Assembly (NCBI GenBank): GCA_016705695.1 | Contig: JADJLA010000012.1 | Location: 1 to 64,000 of the forward strand | Source of the DNA: Sphingobacteriaceae bacterium | GTDB lineage: Bacteria; Bacteroidota; Bacteroidia; B-17B0; Aurantibacillaceae | Direction of reading: 5' to 3' | DNA length: 64,000 nt | Shown here: piece after piece, positions 17,410-25,556 of the stretch | Layout of the letters: each line of letters begins with the position of its first letter | Numbering within the stretch: position 1 is the first letter of the stretch | Notes under the pieces: model-generated | Database searches by the model: none | What the model saw: the letters and a program-made list of their open reading frames with translations, nothing else | What the model was told of the DNA's origin: nothing | Made by a program: the position numbers and the translations under genes

Positions 17410-18900
17410 CTAAACTTCTCTTCTCATCCTCGCCACAGGAATATCCAATTGCTCGCGGTATTTAGCAACTGTACGACGCGCAATATTATAACCTTTTTCT
17501 TTTAAGATATCACACAACGCATCATCAGTTAACGGTTTGTGTTTATCTTCGGCATCAACACAATCTTTTAATATCTTTTTAATTTCACGCGAGCTTACTT
17601 CTTCACCACTATCAGTACTCATACTCTCGCTAAAAAATGTCTTTAGTAAAAAAGTACCATATGGAGTTTGTGCGTATTTGCTATTAGCCATTCGAGAAAC
17701 TGTAGAAATATCCATCTCTACCTTGGTGGCAATATCTTTTAAGATCATTGGTTTTAATTTGCCTTCGTCGCCCGTAATAAAATATTCTTCTTGAAATTCT
17801 AAAATGGCTTGCATGCACAACATTAAAGTTAAATGCCTTTGATTCAAAGCATCAATGAACCATTGCGCACTTTCAATTTTGCTTTTAATAAATGTGGTGG
17901 CTTCTTTGCCGTCCTTATTTTTTTGCCGCGAATATTCTTTCAACATCTCTAAATACTCTTTGCTGATCTTCAAGTCGGGCATATTACGCGAGTTGATAGA
18001 GAACTCCGGCTTTCCATCGGTAACGCTTACAAGAAAATCAGGAACTATCTCGCTGTGCGAATTTGATTTGATATCTGTATCGCCGGGTTTAGGATTCAAG
18101 TGTGTGATCACATCTATCACTTCTTTTAATTCCTCGCTGGTGATGTTCATTTTTTTAAGGATCTTCTCGTAATGTTTTTTACTGAATTCCTCCATGTGAT
18201 CTTTTACGATCTCAATGGCCTGCAATACATCTTTGGTTTGTTCTACTTTTCTATTTAATTGTATAAGCAAACACTCTTGAATTGTTCGAGCGCCAACACC
18301 GGGCGGATCAAAACTTTGAATGGTCTTTAAAACTTTTTCGATCTCTTGAACGTTTGATGTTATATTATAATTGAAAGCAAGGTCATCAACGATCATGTCT
18401 ATTTCTCTACGCAAATAGCCATCTTCATCAATGCAGCCGATAATATAAACGCCAATGGTATATTCTGTTTCATTGAGCTCGCGCAAACCTAATTGTTGCT
18501 CTAGTAAGTTGTGAAAATCCGGACCTTCCACAACAACAAATTCTCGCGTTTCGTCATCAGCTCCTTTATTACTTATTTCGTATTTGTATGAATCAAGTTC
18601 ATCATCCCCCATGTAATCTTCTATACCAACTTCATCATCAATACGCTCTACTTCTTTTTCTTTTACATCACCATTATCATCCAACTCTACATCCGTATCG
18701 TTATCACTATCCTCGTTGTTCGCAATATCATCTTCATCAAAACTCTCATCAGCCTCTTCTAAAGCGGGATTTAATTCTAATTCTTCCTTGATACGTTCCT
18801 CAAGGGCCATGGTTGGCAATTGCAATAACTTCATCAACTGAATTTGCTGAGGTAATAATTTTTGCTGAAGTTTTAAATATTGCGATTGCTTTAAAGCCAT
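17410..18900 (-). CDS. rpoN: RNA polymerase sigma-54 factor
   Basis: Sigma-54, 496 residues, normal for Bacteroidota. In order: the N-terminal activator-interacting region rich in Gln and Leu (LKQSQYLKLQQKLLPQQIQ, then LMKLLQLPTMALEERI), an acidic stretch with many Asp/Glu (about residues 50-115), the core-binding domain, a helix-turn-helix (KDIATKVEMDISTVSRMANS) and the RpoN box NIARRTVAKYREQL near the C-terminus. It directs enhancer-dependent transcription. No sigma-54 activator gene is seen in the window. It lies 1 base downstream of tyrS on the same strand. Confidence 0.96.
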   Translation of the reverse strand: MALKQSQYLKLQQKLLPQQIQLMKLLQLPTMALEERIKEELELNPALEEADESFDEDDIANNEDSDNDTDVELDDNGDVKEKEVERIDDEVGIEDYMGDDELDSYKYEISNKGADDETREFVVVEGPDFHNLLEQQLGLRELNETEYTIGVYIIGCIDEDGYLRREIDMIVDDLAFNYNITSNVQEIEKVLKTIQSFDPPGVGARTIQECLLIQLNRKVEQTKDVLQAIEIVKDHMEEFSKKHYEKILKKMNITSEELKEVIDVITHLNPKPGDTDIKSNSHSEIVPDFLVSVTDGKPEFSINSRNMPDLKISKEYLEMLKEYSRQKNKDGKEATTFIKSKIESAQWFIDALNQRHLTLMLCMQAILEFQEEYFITGDEGKLKPMILKDIATKVEMDISTVSRMANSKYAQTPYGTFLLKTFFSESMSTDSGEEVSSREIKKILKDCVDAEDKHKPLTDDALCDILKEKGYNIARRTVAKYREQLDIPVARMRREV

Positions 18901-18901
18901 T

Positions 18902-20182
18902 TTAGTTCAATTTGCACAAAAAGTAATTCTTTTTACCTTTTTGTATCAAAATATATTTTTTGTTGATGGTATTACTTAGATTAATTACCATCTGTACATC
19001 TTCCACTTTGTTCTTATTTAAACTTACGCCGCCGGCTTGTAACATTTTACGCGCTTCACCTTTGCTAGGGAAAATTGCAGTTTTTTCTGCTAAAAGATCT
19101 ACCAAGCCAATGCCGCTGTTTAGTTCAGCTGAAGACACATCGAATGAAGGAATGCCATCAAAAATATCTAGAAATAATTCTTCAGATAATTTTGCAAGAT
19201 CCTCAATAGTTCCGCTGAACAGTATTTGCGAAGCTTCAACGGCTGCGTTGTAGTCGTTCTCCGAATGTACACGAATGGTAATATCTTTTGCCAAGGCTTT
19301 TTGTAAGCTGCGTAAATGAGGTGCTGTTGCATGCTCGGCTTCTAATTTTTCAATTTCCTCTTTAGTTAACAGAGTGAAAATTCGAATATAATTTTTTACA
19401 TCGTCATCACTGGAGTTCAACCAAAACTGGTAAAATTTATAAGGCGAGGTTTTAGCTCTATCCAACCAAACATTTCCGCCTTCGGTTTTTCCAAACTTTG
19501 TTCCATCAGCTTTTTTAATTAGGGGCGTAGTTAAAGCAAATGCTTCTCCGCTTGCCTTTCTTCTTATTAATTCTGTCCCTGTAACAATATTTCCCCATTG
19601 ATCAGAACCACCCATTTGCAATTTAATTCCTTTGTTCTTCCAGAGATAATAAAAATCGTAACCTTGTACCAATTGATAACTGAACTCAGTAAAACTCATC
19701 CCGTTCTCTAAACGATTTTTTACCGAATCCTTTGCCAGCATATAATTTACCGAAATATGTTTCCCTACATCTCTTATGAATTCCAAAAAATTGAAATTCT
19801 TGAACCAATCATAATTATTTACGATCTCAGCAGAATTTACACCCGCGTTAAAATCCAAAAATTTCTCCAATTGTTTTTTCTGACAAGCAATGTTGTGATT
19901 CAACGTTGCCTCATCCAATAAATTACGCTCTGCCGATTTTCCTGATGGATCACCAACCATTCCCGTAGCGCCACCAACTAAAGCAATGGGTTTATGCCCC
20001 GCTTTTTGAAAATGCAAAAGGGTCATTATCTGAACCATGTTGCCAATTCCAAGCGAATCGGAAGTAGGATCAAAACCAATATAACCAAACACCATTTCTT
20101 TGGTCAATAATTCTTCTGTACCGGGCATGATATCCTGCAACATTCCTCGCCATTTTAATTCTTCAACAAAATTTGTTTTCAT
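18902..20182 (-). CDS. tyrS: Tyrosyl-tRNA synthetase with altered HIGH motif
   Basis: Class I tyrosyl-tRNA synthetase of about 426 residues. Start chosen at ATG 20182 (MKTNFVEELKWRGML), which matches family N-termini; the frame is open 27 bases further. Seen: YIGFDPTSDSLGIGNM, the tyrosine-binding GGATGMVGDPSGKSAE, QLVQGYDFYYLW, GGSDQWGNIVTG, KFGKTEGGNVWLD (KMSKS region) and a C-terminal S4-like domain (EARKMLQAGGVSLN). The HIGH motif reads GIGN: the first His is Gly. Families often tolerate change at the last His, but loss of the first is unusual. Everything else is intact, and I see no second tyrS in the window. Confidence 0.93.
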   Translation of the reverse strand: MKTNFVEELKWRGMLQDIMPGTEELLTKEMVFGYIGFDPTSDSLGIGNMVQIMTLLHFQKAGHKPIALVGGATGMVGDPSGKSAERNLLDEATLNHNIACQKKQLEKFLDFNAGVNSAEIVNNYDWFKNFNFLEFIRDVGKHISVNYMLAKDSVKNRLENGMSFTEFSYQLVQGYDFYYLWKNKGIKLQMGGSDQWGNIVTGTELIRRKASGEAFALTTPLIKKADGTKFGKTEGGNVWLDRAKTSPYKFYQFWLNSSDDDVKNYIRIFTLLTKEEIEKLEAEHATAPHLRSLQKALAKDITIRVHSENDYNAAVEASQILFSGTIEDLAKLSEELFLDIFDGIPSFDVSSAELNSGIGLVDLLAEKTAIFPSKGEARKMLQAGGVSLNKNKVEDVQMVINLSNTINKKYILIQKGKKNYFLCKLN

Positions 20183-20275
20183 AAGATTCCTGAAACCAAG
20201 TATCATCAAGGTTTTACCTTATAAAAATACAAATAATCCGGTATATTTTAGGCTAATTTATCAGGGAAATTATTG

Positions 20276-20283
20276 TACTTTTG
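20276..20283 (+). promoter_or_regulatory. -7 promoter element immediately before DUF4286 gene
   Basis: TACTTTTG fits the Bacteroidota TAnnTTTG -7 box and ends 4 bases before the ATG at 20288. Transcription would start at or next to the start codon, giving a leaderless or nearly leaderless mRNA. No exact TTTG -33 box is visible. Confidence 0.5.
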
Positions 20284-20287
20284 CACC

Positions 20288-20590
20288 ATGTTCATTTACA
20301 ATGTAACCGTAAATATTACCGATGATGTTCATGACGAATGGGTGAGTTGGATGAAGGAAATTCACATCCCTGAAGTAATGAAAACCGGTTGTTTTTTGGA
20401 TAACCAGATGGTGAAAGTTCTTTATGTGGAGGATGAAGGGCACACGTATTCCGTGCAATATAAATTCCTCGAAATGGTGGATATTGAACGCTATCAAAAG
20501 GAGCACGCGCCTACTTTACAGGCCGATCATACAAAAAAATTCAAGGATAAGTATACTGCTTTCCGAACTTTACTTCAGGTGATCGATTAA
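20288..20590 (+). CDS. DUF4286 family protein
   Basis: A small cytoplasmic protein of about 100 residues (MFIYNVTVNITDDVHDEWVS) matching the DUF4286 family, a ferredoxin-like/ABM-type fold common in Bacteroidota. Conserved parts visible are HIPEVMKTGCF, TYSVQYKFL and APTLQADHTKKFKDKYTAFRT. The start at 20288 is chosen over an upstream in-frame ATG at 20273 because the -7 promoter box lies between them. It overlaps the rsmA start by one base, a pairing that suggests coupled translation. Function unknown. Confidence 0.85.
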   Translation: MFIYNVTVNITDDVHDEWVSWMKEIHIPEVMKTGCFLDNQMVKVLYVEDEGHTYSVQYKFLEMVDIERYQKEHAPTLQADHTKKFKDKYTAFRTLLQVID

Positions 20591-21363
20591 TGACACAGCC
20601 CATTAGAGCAAAAAAACATTTAGGACAACATTTTTTGGTGGATGAAACCATTGCGCGAAATATTGTAGACGCAATGCTCGATCAAAATTCCGAAAACGCA
20701 TTGATAGAGGTTGGTCCTGGCACAGGTGTACTTACCAAACATTTAATTGAAAGGCCCAATTTTTTTGCCTTAGATGTTGATAGGGATTCTATCCCTTTTT
20801 TAAAAGAAAAGTATCCGCAGTTTGCTGAGAAGATAATTGAGGCAGATTTTTTGAAAGCAGATCTTGAAAAAATTGTTGGCGAAAGAAAATTCAATGTCAT
20901 AGGAAATTTTCCTTATAATATTTCAAGCCAGATCATGTTCAAAGTTTTAGAACACAAAGATAAAGTGGATGTAGTGGTTGGCATGTTTCAAAAGGAAGTA
21001 GCCGAGCGTTTGGCCGAAAAACCAGGCTCAAAAGTTTACGGAATTTTAAGTGTTTTGCTTCAGGCGTTTTACAAGATAGAATATTTATTTACTGTTCACG
21101 AAAATGTATTTTCTCCTCCTCCTAAAGTAAAAAGCGCAGTTATACGATTAAAACGCAATGCAATTAAAAATTTAAATTGCGATGAAGTGCTTTTTAAAAC
21201 AGTAGTAAAAACAGCTTTCAATCAACGCCGTAAAACTATTCGCAACTCGGTAAAGTCGATGTTGAAGCCGGGAGCTGATACTTCGAACTATTTATTTGAT
21301 AAACGACCGGAGCAATTGAGTGTGGAACAGTTTGTTGAATTAACTAATCTGATCAGCCAATAA
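20590..21363 (+). CDS. rsmA: 16S rRNA dimethyladenosine transferase
   Basis: RsmA/KsgA, 257 residues, which uses S-adenosylmethionine to dimethylate two adjacent adenines near the 3' end of 16S rRNA during 30S maturation. It has KKHLGQHFLVD at the N-terminus, SAM motif EVGPGTGVLT, catalytic NFPYNISS, and the C-terminal AFNQRRKTIRNS. Complete. It is the second gene of a two-gene unit with the DUF4286 gene. Confidence 0.96.
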   Translation: MTQPIRAKKHLGQHFLVDETIARNIVDAMLDQNSENALIEVGPGTGVLTKHLIERPNFFALDVDRDSIPFLKEKYPQFAEKIIEADFLKADLEKIVGERKFNVIGNFPYNISSQIMFKVLEHKDKVDVVVGMFQKEVAERLAEKPGSKVYGILSVLLQAFYKIEYLFTVHENVFSPPPKVKSAVIRLKRNAIKNLNCDEVLFKTVVKTAFNQRRKTIRNSVKSMLKPGADTSNYLFDKRPEQLSVEQFVELTNLISQ

Positions 21364-21404
21364 GACGCAAAGTTTTTTAGAATTTACCCTTCGTGTCTTA
21401 GTAC

Positions 21405-22586
21405 CTATAGTACACTGTAGAAATCCCACATCTGTTTCCCCACTGCATCAAACGAAGCATGCTCGGAAATAAATTGAGACATTTTTTCTGAATTAAACGA
21501 ATATCTTTTATTGATAAAATTCTCTAAGTGTCCGGCAAAATGTTGAACATCGTTTACCGGCGATAATTTTCCAAATTCGTCTGTAATAAAATGGGGTAAT
21601 TGCCCAACTTGCGACGCAAATATCGGCAATCCGCAAGCCAACGCTTCCAGCGCTACAACAGGCATCCCTTCAAAATTACTAAATAATAAAAGCGCATCAC
21701 ACAAATTCATAAAGGAACTGATATTCTCTTTGGTTTGATAGCCTAAATAAGTTATATGTTGCACACCAATAGTTTCTTGTAGCATTTTTGTTTCTGCAAT
21801 ACTTTCGGCATTTCCGCCAATAACGATCAATTCAAATTCCAGAGCTTTATCTTGTAGAAGTTTGAGCGCTTCAAATGTCCCTTTTAAATTTTTCTCGCGT
21901 TCAACCAACGACGATACATGAAGAAATGTAGTTTTCTTCTTTCTTTCTTTTCTATCTATTTTGAAAACAGAAGTGTCAACCGCATTATAAAGTAATTCAA
22001 ATTCTCCTTTAAGATCACGCTCAATAAGCGCCTGTTTTTGCCTTTCGGAAACATACCAAACTTTCGAAACATTTTTAAAGCAGTATTTTATATAGCGTTT
22101 TAAAATTGCGCCCTTGTAATTTCCGTCTTCGTGCAAATACCCACTCCAATGTTCAACAAGCGTATGCTTCACTTTAAAATGATCTTTAAATAGTTCCAAG
22201 ATCATAGCAGCTGGAAAAGCAACATTTACTTGAATGGCCGAAACACTAATGTTATGATCAATTAAATACTGCAATAATTTTTTGTACGCATTTACATAGT
22301 TAGTGAACTGCGAATAGTGTTTTGCAAATGGAATAGTGATAGTTGTTTTTGGATAGGCGAAGCGGACCTCAGTTAAATTTCCATCTTCATTTATGGTGAT
22401 CTCGTTTACAGCAGTTCCCTTTACACTATATGCATACACAACTACAACTTTTGTAAAGCGGGCTAAAGCTTTAGCATGGTTTTGAATAAAAATTCCGTGT
22501 GTAGGCTCTTGTTGGGTAGGGTACCAGGATGGGAGAAATAATACAGACTTATTTAAATGCATTGGATCGAGGCGATCATTCAACAT
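21405..22586 (-). CDS. GT4-family glycosyltransferase
   Basis: A retaining GT-B glycosyltransferase of 393 residues. The N-terminal domain has LFLPSWYPTQQEPTHGIFIQ (typical of glycosyltransferase family 4), and the C-terminal donor-binding domain has LHVSSLVEREKNLKG, HITYLGYQ and LLLFSNFEGMPVVALEALA with the EGMP/E-x7-E motif that contacts the nucleotide sugar. It overlaps the SiaB-like gene by 11 bases; a second possible ATG at 22562 (MHLNKSVLFL) would remove the overlap and looks equally good. The sugar is unknown; cell-envelope or capsule glycan assembly is likely. Confidence 0.88.
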   Translation of the reverse strand: MLNDRLDPMHLNKSVLFLPSWYPTQQEPTHGIFIQNHAKALARFTKVVVVYAYSVKGTAVNEITINEDGNLTEVRFAYPKTTITIPFAKHYSQFTNYVNAYKKLLQYLIDHNISVSAIQVNVAFPAAMILELFKDHFKVKHTLVEHWSGYLHEDGNYKGAILKRYIKYCFKNVSKVWYVSERQKQALIERDLKGEFELLYNAVDTSVFKIDRKERKKKTTFLHVSSLVEREKNLKGTFEALKLLQDKALEFELIVIGGNAESIAETKMLQETIGVQHITYLGYQTKENISSFMNLCDALLLFSNFEGMPVVALEALACGLPIFASQVGQLPHFITDEFGKLSPVNDVQHFAGHLENFINKRYSFNSEKMSQFISEHASFDAVGKQMWDFYSVL

Positions 22587-23154
22587 TTACTGCAGCTTCT
22601 AATTTAAATAAAGAGTGAAGCTCGCTAATTCTATCAAAAGCAAAGTTAAGTTTGTTCCCACTCTTCATGGCAATGGTAATAAATCCTAAACCTGCACCAC
22701 CTTTTTCGCTTAATTCATTTTTTTCAAGGTGATTGATATAATACGATTTCAATTCTGCAGGATCTTCAAATGAATTGATGGTCTTTAAGTCGCCATCCAC
22801 TTTTGGAATAGCAGGATTGCTGATCAAGTTTGCTGTAAGAATAATGATCTGGTTTGCTTTTTTATAAACCAAGAAGTAATTATGTTGAGAGCCGTTTAGA
22901 TCCTTATGCCCATGAATAAGCATGTTTTGCAATGACTCAACACAAATAAAGAATATTTTTTTAAGAGCTGCTTTTGGAACCGCAAGATCAATGATCTTTT
23001 GTTCGATCTCTATTTCCAATTTACTAATGGTCTCGGTATTCAAAACACCATCATAGGCGATAATCAGCTCGCAATTAGCAGCGGTAATAGTTTTGATGGA
23101 CTCCGTAAAGTGGACATCAAAAAACTCAGCTTCTTTATTTAGTATAGCGCTCAA
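22576..23154 (-). CDS. SiaB-like protein kinase (DUF6272 family)
   Basis: A 192-residue cytoplasmic protein resembling the SiaB family kinases, which have a degenerate HATPase fold and phosphorylate a small partner protein (SiaC in Pseudomonas), opposed by a SpoIIE/PP2C phosphatase (SiaA). The visible ATPase-like parts are FFICVESLQNMLIHG (N box equivalent) and SEKGGAGLGFITIAMKSG (G box). No SiaC-like gene is adjacent; the PP2C genes at 40-52.7 kb are possible counterparts, which is inference only. It overlaps the glycosyltransferase and lies 2 bases from the deoxynucleoside kinase gene, so all three form one operon. Confidence 0.75.
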   Translation of the reverse strand: MSAILNKEAEFFDVHFTESIKTITAANCELIIAYDGVLNTETISKLEIEIEQKIIDLAVPKAALKKIFFICVESLQNMLIHGHKDLNGSQHNYFLVYKKANQIIILTANLISNPAIPKVDGDLKTINSFEDPAELKSYYINHLEKNELSEKGGAGLGFITIAMKSGNKLNFAFDRISELHSLFKLEAAVNVE

Positions 23155-23156
23155 TT

Positions 23157-23774
23157 TTACTTGAATAAACCGTTTTGTTTACTGTCGATCAATCGAATTA
23201 CTTTACCCAGGTCCTCCTTGTTCTCACTGAAGTTAATGTCATCTACATCTACTATTAATAGCTTCCCTGACTCGTAAGATGTTGCCCAAGCTTCATAACG
23301 CTCGTTTAATCGTTTTAAATAATCTAATCTAATACTATTCTCGTATTCTCTTCCTCTTTTTTGAATTTGCTTTACCAAAGTAGGCACCGAAGCTCTTAAG
23401 TAAATAATAAGATCCGGTGATTTGATAAGGCTTTCCATCAATTTAAAAAGCGAGAAATAATTGTCGTAATCCCTTGTGGTCATCAAACCCATGGCATGTA
23501 GGTTGGGAGCAAAAATATAAGCATCCTCATATATGGTCCTGTCCTGAATTACCGTGTGTTTTCCTTTCCTAATATCTAGTATTTGATTAAAGCGATTGTT
23601 CAAGAAATAGATCTGCAAATTGAACGACCAACGCTGCATATCTTCATAGAAGTCATTCAAATACGGGTTGTCATCTGCGTCTTCGTAGTGAGCATGCCAT
23701 TTGTAGTGCTTTGCTAAGAGAGAAGTTAGTGTGGTTTTTCCTGATCCGATGTTACCGGCAACTGCAATGTGCAT
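23157..23774 (-). CDS. Deoxynucleoside kinase
   Basis: A 205-residue dNK-family enzyme that phosphorylates deoxynucleosides for salvage (probably deoxyadenosine or deoxyguanosine). P-loop AGNIGSGKTT at residues 6-15, DNPYLNDFYEDMQRW, the ERT-like DRTIYEDAYIFA motif, YLRASVPTLVKQIQKRGRE (lid with Arg) and a normal C-terminus. First gene of a three-gene unit on this strand. Confidence 0.92.
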   Translation of the reverse strand: MHIAVAGNIGSGKTTLTSLLAKHYKWHAHYEDADDNPYLNDFYEDMQRWSFNLQIYFLNNRFNQILDIRKGKHTVIQDRTIYEDAYIFAPNLHAMGLMTTRDYDNYFSLFKLMESLIKSPDLIIYLRASVPTLVKQIQKRGREYENSIRLDYLKRLNERYEAWATSYESGKLLIVDVDDINFSENKEDLGKVIRLIDSKQNGLFK

Positions 23775-23865
23775 ATATCTCGCGTCTTATAGTAGACCAA
23801 GGTATGTAAATAACTTATAAATACAAAGAATTTGTTGATTAAAACCCCCAATTATCTAAAATAAT

Positions 23866-24918
23866 TTAGATTCTACCAGATTTAAGGTCATTTTCGAAGT
23901 GCTCACAAATGCCATTTAACACCTCATTAACGGGTTTAAATGAGAAAGAAAGGGCGCTTTTTACCTTTGAATTAGAGTATTTTTTGTGTCCAACTGCTGT
24001 TCGAATTGTATTGGATGTAAGTACACGATCTTTTCCGGTGATTTTACTCAAAATTCCGTCGGCCATTCGGCCTAATTGCAACAAAAATTTCCCGCTTTTA
24101 AAGAAAGGTGCGGGCTTACCAAACTTTTTTTGAATTTGAGTAAAAATATCCTTGAATGTGTACGAATTCTCAACCAAAATAAAGCGTTCATTAAAGATTT
24201 GTTTATCCATTAATTGCACCATCACTTCTACAACGTCATTTACATCCACATAAGCCGTACTTCCATCAGTGTAAAACATATTTCCTTTTTTACAGAAAGA
24301 AAAAATCTTTCCGCTGCTTTGCTTCCAAAAACCCGGAGCTAAAATAAACCCCGGATTGACGATTACCGCATTCAATCCTTCTTCAATTCCACGCCAAACT
24401 TCACGTTCGGCATTATATTTACTTATAGCGTACGAGCTTTCTTTGCCGGATGTTTTCCAAAAGATACGTTCACTCAATTCACCTTCGTAATCTGCATTAT
24501 TAATAGTTGACAGCGAACTCACATGGCAAAACGATGTTATTTTTCCTGCCTTGCCGTCAGGCAGGTTTGCAACACATGCATTCACCAAATTGGCGGTTCC
24601 TGTCTCGTTGAGCAAAGTTAATTTCGGAAAATCTTTCTCTAAAAAAGAAACAAAACCGGCGCAATGATATACATGCTCTACACCCTTTAATGCTTCTTCA
24701 ATAGAATACACATCAGTGATATCAAGATCAACCCATTTTATTTTATTAAAAAGTGTTTCTACATCTTTTGTATAGTAAGAAAAGCAGTGTTTTATCTTGG
24801 AAAGATCACTCGAACTTTGCTTAGCGGCCACAACAGTTTTTCCTTGCTGTAATAGTTTTAATACAACATGACTTCCTAATAAACCGGTAGTGCCCGTAAT
24901 TAAATTCACTGAAGTCAT
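23866..24918 (-). CDS. NAD-dependent epimerase/dehydratase with an in-frame palindromic insert
   Basis: An extended short-chain dehydrogenase of 350 residues, close to the 3-beta-HSD/dihydroflavonol reductase group. NAD-binding motif TGTTGLLGSHVV, catalytic YAISKYNAE (YxxxK), VNPGFILAPG. In the stretch NACVANLPDGKAGKITSF, the residues LPDGKAG are extra compared with relatives, which go directly to a short N/K segment before SFCHVSS; they are encoded by the palindrome at 24545-24565. The insert sits on a surface loop, so the enzyme may still work. The substrate is unknown. It ends 1 base before the PAP2-like gene on the same strand and is probably cotranscribed with it and gpsA. Confidence 0.85.
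   Translation of the reverse strand: MTSVNLITGTTGLLGSHVVLKLLQQGKTVVAAKQSSSDLSKIKHCFSYYTKDVETLFNKIKWVDLDITDVYSIEEALKGVEHVYHCAGFVSFLEKDFPKLTLLNETGTANLVNACVANLPDGKAGKITSFCHVSSLSTINNADYEGELSERIFWKTSGKESSYAISKYNAEREVWRGIEEGLNAVIVNPGFILAPGFWKQSSGKIFSFCKKGNMFYTDGSTAYVDVNDVVEVMVQLMDKQIFNERFILVENSYTFKDIFTQIQKKFGKPAPFFKSGKFLLQLGRMADGILSKITGKDRVLTSNTIRTAVGHKKYSNSKVKSALSFSFKPVNEVLNGICEHFENDLKSGRI
24545..24565. repeat. Palindrome CCTGCC...GGCAGG inside a coding sequence
   Basis: CCTGCC (24545-24550) and GGCAGG (24560-24565) flank TTGCCGTCA. It is a GC-rich palindrome in AT-rich DNA and encodes LPDGKAG in frame within the epimerase. Similar CTGCCTGACGGCAGG-type palindromes are known to me as intergenic repeats in Bacteroidota. 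Confidence 0.6.
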
Positions 24919-24919
24919 C

Positions 24920-25555
24920 TCAAAAATTCAATGATAAGTGTTGTAAAGGTAAGAACAAAACCAACTGGCAACTTACCCCTAATAAAAAACCTGTATACAC
25001 TTGCGAGGGTTTATGTTCCTCAAGTACAATGCGCGCCCAACCTATTACACCACCAATTAAAATGGAGGCAATTATAAATTGCAAAAGATCGTATTGTAAT
25101 AAAATGCTTAACGAGACCATCATTCCTACAATTCCGCCAATACCTACCATATGCGCGCTTATTTTATAACGTAAATTGATAACTGCCGTAAATAAAATAG
25201 CAGTACCCGCGCACAACACAAATAATTTTATACTTTCCCAAATACGTAAATCGTAAAACAAATAAAATAATCCAAAATAAAAGATAGCCGTCATGATATA
25301 CGGAAATGTTCGCTCATTTCGCTCGCTCAAAGTAATGCTTTTAATACGCTTTAATTTGTACATCAAATAAATATTTAGCACAGGCAAAACAAATGTAAAA
25401 GCACAAACTGTTAGGGTAATTTGCCATTTGGTGCTATTAGCTGTCATCAACTCGAACACTGTATCTTTAAAACCAAAAAAAAGGAGGAGGCAGGCATAAC
25501 TTGCCATTAATAGAGGATGAAAAAGAGCGGATATGGTAAATGCTATCGAACGCAA
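24920..25555 (-). CDS. PAP2-like integral membrane protein
   Basis: A 211-residue membrane protein with about six helices. It shows remnants of the type 2 phosphatidic acid phosphatase signature: K-x6-R as KSITLSERNERTFPY, then KISAHMVGIGG (S-x-H), then ARIVLEEHKPSQVYTG (R-x5-H-x3-V). It could therefore hydrolyse a lipid phosphate such as undecaprenyl pyrophosphate or phosphatidylglycerophosphate at the membrane. The spacing fits, but the first motif lacks the usual Pro. It lies between gpsA and the epimerase, 1 base from each. Confidence 0.7.
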   Translation of the reverse strand: MRSIAFTISALFHPLLMASYACLLLFFGFKDTVFELMTANSTKWQITLTVCAFTFVLPVLNIYLMYKLKRIKSITLSERNERTFPYIMTAIFYFGLFYLFYDLRIWESIKLFVLCAGTAILFTAVINLRYKISAHMVGIGGIVGMMVSLSILLQYDLLQFIIASILIGGVIGWARIVLEEHKPSQVYTGFLLGVSCQLVLFLPLQHLSLNF

Positions 25556-25556
25556 A

